DNA from: Dendrolimus kikuchii
Taxonomy: Eukaryota > Arthropoda > Insecta > Lepidoptera > Lasiocampidae
Direction: 5' to 3'
DNA length: 64,000 nt
Assembly: GCA_019925095.2 (NCBI GenBank)
Contig: JAHHIN020000030.1
Coordinates: 7,285,501 to 7,349,500, forward strand
In this document: positions 60,394-64,000 of the stretch, piece by piece
How the letters are laid out: each line of letters opens with the position of its first letter
Position numbering within the stretch: the first letter of the stretch is position 1
The notes under the pieces: generated by a model
Told to the model about the DNA's origin: nothing
Database searches by the model: none
Seen by the model: the letters and a program-made list of their open reading frames with translations, nothing else
Translations under genes and position numbers: made by a program

Positions 60394-61794
60394 ATTATGT
60401 ATACAAGTCGCGAAAACTTAAGAAAATATTATTTTTATTATTTATAAGCTAACAATATAAAAAAAGTCAATTGCAGCTGCCACTTTAGTCCAGGTAATTA
60501 AAAATCAGTATAGTGTATATACATACGTTATCTGTAAATTTTTAACGTCATTAACAATTAATAGCAATGTCGCATCACAAATAAATCCATCGCAATATCT
60601 GCGAGTAACGGTTTTTAACATTATTATTATCCCAGATGTAGCCGACGCATAACATACAGTTTTTTGATATAGTTTAGTACTTGACTCCAATTTTTACAAT
60701 CCAGTAACAAAAACTATTTTATGAAAGTTGCCCAATTTGGGGACCACCTAAGTATTATTCTTCCACATTATAACTTACCATAGTCCTTTTTATTAATCGC
60801 ATAATGTACAACACCCTTCTTCCATAATCTACAGGACGAAATGTCAAAAAGAAATAAAAATAAAAGTGCATAATGCAACATGATGTCAAAAACGATTTCT
60901 TATCTACAAACTTAAAAATACGTTTATGATTGTTTGAAATTAAATTTTCTAATTGTTTTCACTACGCTTAGGGTTGCCAACCGTACACTAAAATAGAGTA
61001 TAATACTTTTCATCATGTAGGTGTACTTCATCTATCTATAATATCTGGAAATGTTTCGAGTTTGTACATTGCGTTTAAAAATGTGAAAAAAATCAGGGCG
61101 GATAATTCTGTCCAGGAGATTCCCAAAATTCATATTTTAGGATTTTTCTCTGTCTGTTAGAGCATCACGTAAAAACTATTGAATAGATTTAAATGAAATT
61201 CGAAACTCAACTAACTTATACTTTTTATTATCAACATTGCAATTACCTTTTTTCACTTTTCTATATTTTATAAACATACCATTTAGTAAAATGTTGGCAT
61301 TACTGCTTCTTGTACTCGTGCAGCAAAAATCGACTTTAAGATGTCCAATCTTTTCATACCGCGACTGTACAATACAGTCATATGCTCGTGCTATACTGTT
61401 GCTATATGCGTTTTTTTGCAATAATTTACAATATTTAATGATTTTTAAATGTCTCAAGACAACTTAAGCTACATCTAAGTTAAATATTACTATAGAAAAT
61501 GTTTATATTAATCATCTAAAGACACAATTTCACTATTTTATCCAAAAAAATAATTTGTAAGAAAAATCAAGGTATACATACGTTATCTGTCATAGTTTGA
61601 CGTCATTCACAATTGAAACAAATATCGCATCACAAATAACACATTGCACCAATCGCCACATCTGCGTAAAACGGCCTATAAATTTAATATTATCGCAGGT
61701 GTGGCACGGGCAATAAATAAATGAAAAATATTAAGGATTGGTAACACTGGTCAATAATGGTTTTGGGTGTTCTTAAAATGGTTTCGAATAATTT
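60394..61794. other. Gene-less stretch with a diverged 110 bp duplication
   Basis: 60517-60625 and 61573-61683 share 'tacatacgttatctgt', 'cgtcatt.acaatt' and 'cgcatcacaaata' in order, about 1056 bp apart. No coding motif was recognised. The ORF at 61176-61457 lacks family features. Confidence 0.55.
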
Positions 61795-62350
61795 TATTCC
61801 AGCAATAATGAAACGATGAATGATATTGTAATATTTCCTCTAGGTTTTATTAATCTTTATTTTTATAAACGGCACAAAGAACTCTTCAGTAACATGCCTA
61901 GCCCTAAAAGCTATGTATAATACTAGCTGATGCCCGCGATGTCGTCCGCGTGGTGCGGTTTTTTAACTATCTCACGGGAACTCTTTAATTTTTCGGGATC
62001 AAAAGTATCCTATATGTTGACCAGGGATATAAGCTACCACCATACAAAATTTCATTTAATTCGGTCTAGTCGTTTCGGAGATTAGCCGGTACAAACAGAC
62101 AGACAAACAGACAGAGAAAAAAAAATTGAAAACAATCTAAATTACTTGTATTTCACTTCTTACATCCCCCTGACTCGGTTTTTAGCATTTTTTTTCATTG
62201 TACAGAAATTCGACCTCTACAATTTTATTATATGTATAGATTAAAAGGGGTGGGATGTAAGCGTGTGATCACGGCTACTGAAAAGTGGCCGAAACGTCGA
62301 AATAAAAATCACATAAAATGACGCGCTTATAACTGTTAATTATATTTACT
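61795..62350 (-). repeat. Penelope-like 3' remnant split by a Helitron
   Basis: 61850-61922 ('acaaagaactcttcagtaac', 'catgcctagccct') and 62241-62350 ('gatcacggctactgaaaagt', 'gacgcgcttataactgtt') are the two sides of one Penelope-like 3' region. Confidence 0.68.
61923..62240 (-). mobile_element. Helitron-like element (LEP1 type), 318 bp, complete
   Basis: On the minus strand it begins TCTATACATATAATAAAATT at 62240 and ends GGGCATCAGCTAG at 61923, with a hairpin CGCGGACGACATCGCG just before. Flanking bases are A and T on the + strand. It interrupts the Penelope-like remnant. Confidence 0.8.
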
Positions 62351-63317
62351 AGTCGCAAATACTTGTACCAATATTTGGTTGTATTGGTCTAACGCCAAAA
62401 TATTTTCACTGAAAATCAGCGTTGTGTCGGTAATAATTCCGGCACAGCAATATGCTGAGCGCAAACTTTGTTTGCTGAAAATGCGGCGTTCAAATATGCT
62501 ATGTATATAATGATGTGTAAGGAATTCAATTACGTCGTAATTTCTGCAAATATAGTCTTAATTTTTCTGTCTTGTATATATAATCTTGTTTGTCTGCCTC
62601 AGAAACTCTAGCCCTCGTTCTCCACGTTTGATCGACATCCATATTATTTTATTTTTTATTTTATGGCTTGGCAGCTAGGCCTTTAAGCCAGATCTTAGAT
62701 TCAATGTAGTTTCTTCATTTTCTTAAACCTATGTGTGGGATGCTCTAACCCACAGGTTATGGTGGTTAGATTTCTGTGGACTGTACTTATGGCGGAGATA
62801 TGACCTAAAATCCTTGCACTATAAAAGTAGAAGCTCCACCCACCTTGAGATCAGCCCTCTCCTGGCTTGGTTCAGGCTGCACTCGGGAACTCGGGAACGG
62901 AGCACGGCACTATGTCTCACTTTAGAGCACAACTGTACATAGATTAGGTCCTTGAAAGTTTTGGCACGGCCAGTAATAATAATTAATTAAATTTAATATA
63001 TAGGTGAGCGCACGGCGCGATGTAGTCGACGCGTATTTTTTGGTAGTCCAAAATGGCTGCCCCTTACCCTACTGTGCATTGGCCGTCGCCTCACACAGAA
63101 AGAGGGTAGTCAACAAAATCAGCGGAGCGATGTTTTACCCACTTAAAAAATAATATGTGGTTACGAACCCATGTATGTGTAATTATAAAATTAAATATTC
63201 GTTTAATGGTTGAAATAAGGCTACGAGCCGAAAAACAAAGTGAACTACGAGTTCCTTAGTTATAAAAATAATTAAGAGTATTATTATAATAGTGTAATAT
63301 AAAGAAAAATAAATGAT
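62351..63317. other. Unassigned DNA, probably including the 3' LTR of a BEL/Pao element
   Basis: The part next to the pol stop (about 63000-63317) would be the 3' untranslated region or LTR of the element at the right edge, but no second LTR is in the window to prove it. 62640-62960 is unassigned. Confidence 0.35.
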
Positions 63318-64000
63318 TTAATTCGTATAAGGCAGTGGACAAACTTTGTTAACGGGTCTTTTAAAGGTTTTGTTGCCTGCTCTTACGGTGACAACCCGGA
63401 CAATGTTGTCGACACCCGGATGTAGCTTATCAATTCTGGCTAACGGCCATTCGGATGGTCGTGCTAAGTCTGATTTCATAAGCACTAAATCTCCTTCTTT
63501 CAAGTTAGGTGATGACGAAAACCACTTCGCTCTCTGTTGAAGCGTGTGAAGGTAATCATGCGACCAACGTTTCCAAAAGGATTGTGTGATCCTTTGCACA
63601 GATTGCCAGCGTGATAATCTACTTAATGATCTTTCTTCAATGTCATATTCAGGTACAGTTAGCATATTCTGACCGACTAAAAAATGATCGGCGGTAAGCA
63701 CATCGAATTCATTAGGGTTGTTTGAAAGTGGACACAGCGGGCGTGAGTTCATTATCATTTCTATTTTACAGAATACTGTTGAGAGTTCCTCGAAAGTTAA
63801 AGTTCGATTTCCAATAGAACGAAAGAGATGATGTTTTGCTGATTTTATTCCAGCCTCCCACAGGCCCCCCATAGATGGCGCACCGGGTGGTAAAAATTTC
63901 CAATGAACAGAACGAAGTGTTAGACCGTTGAAAATTTCATCACGATTTTGTACATTATTAAAAAACTGAAACATTTCCTTTAAGTATTTTGATGCTGCTA
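63318..64000 (-). CDS. BEL/Pao retrotransposon Pol, integrase C-terminus and DUF5641, runs off right edge
   Basis: The frame is open from the window edge (64000) to a stop at 63318. It has the end of the integrase core (HWKFLPPGAPSMGGLWEAGI with the catalytic Glu in GLWEAGIKSAKHHL), the NSRPLCPLS block and the BEL/Pao C-terminal domain: LTADHFLVGQ, WKRWSHDYLHTLQQR, GDLVLMKSDL and WPLARIDKLHPG. The visible part has no internal stop, so the copy may be young. Confidence 0.92.
   Translation of the reverse strand, partial: AASKYLKEMFQFFNNVQNRDEIFNGLTLRSVHWKFLPPGAPSMGGLWEAGIKSAKHHLFRSIGNRTLTFEELSTVFCKIEMIMNSRPLCPLSNNPNEFDVLTADHFLVGQNMLTVPEYDIEERSLSRLSRWQSVQRITQSFWKRWSHDYLHTLQQRAKWFSSSPNLKEGDLVLMKSDLARPSEWPLARIDKLHPGVDNIVRVVTVRAGNKTFKRPVNKVCPLPYTN

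Noticed and set aside
62733..62942. 69-codon + strand ORF
   Set aside because: Short, Trp/Leu/His-rich, no homology recognised; probably chance.

Overview
This is eukaryotic, almost certainly lepidopteran (moth or butterfly), nuclear DNA. It is AT-rich and intron-rich and is dominated by transposable elements of kinds common in Lepidoptera: an R1-clade LINE, other LINEs, an errantivirus-type LTR element, a BEL/Pao element, a Penelope-like element, Helitron-like elements ending in a hairpin plus CTAG, tRNA-derived SINEs, a Harbinger remnant and long-TIR foldback elements. There are no bacterial operons, no rRNA and no CRISPR.

Two host genes can be pieced together from exons that no simple ORF scan shows. 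The first is on the + strand (7448-22925): seven exons of a flavin amine oxidase (spermine/polyamine-oxidase-like) with good splice sites and a poly(A) signal. It carries two in-frame TAG codons and a one-base frame break, so this copy looks like a pseudogene. Its N-terminal FAD-binding exons were not found. The second is on the - strand (about 58760 down to 24494): eight exons or exon remnants of a tandem astacin-like protein. Both domains have lost zinc ligands of the HExxHxxGxxH motif (domain B lost all three and the catalytic Glu). Splice phases agree from exon to exon. Its introns have been inflated by a full-length R1-clade LINE and by the LTR element, and its last two exons seem to be damaged by a retroelement each.

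Layout: 1-1008, ORF1 of an R1-clade LINE running off the left edge; 1314-3452, two foldback elements; 3575-6984 and 17994-21404, a near-identical 3.4 kb inverted duplication carrying a dead LINE and flanking five amine-oxidase exons; 7448-22925, amine-oxidase gene with Helitrons, a MITE, a solo LTR and SINE-like copies in its introns; 23641-24515, LINE fragment; 25580-37322, errantivirus-type LTR element with gag, pol, partial integrase and broken env, itself invaded by a 3.5 kb Harbinger-type element; 37323-43281, astacin exons with repeats; 43538-50486, complete R1-clade LINE flanked by a 14 bp target duplication; 50573-58113, mostly repeats and nondescript DNA plus one astacin exon; 58114-58760, astacin exons; 59167-60393, Penelope-like inverted repeat; 61795-62350, Penelope remnant split by a Helitron; 63318-64000, BEL/Pao integrase running off the right edge.

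All work was by eye: no alignments, folding or database searches were run. Exon edges rest on GT/AG signals, phase agreement and remembered family motifs. Repeat limits are good to a few bases where junctions are clear and to tens of bases otherwise.
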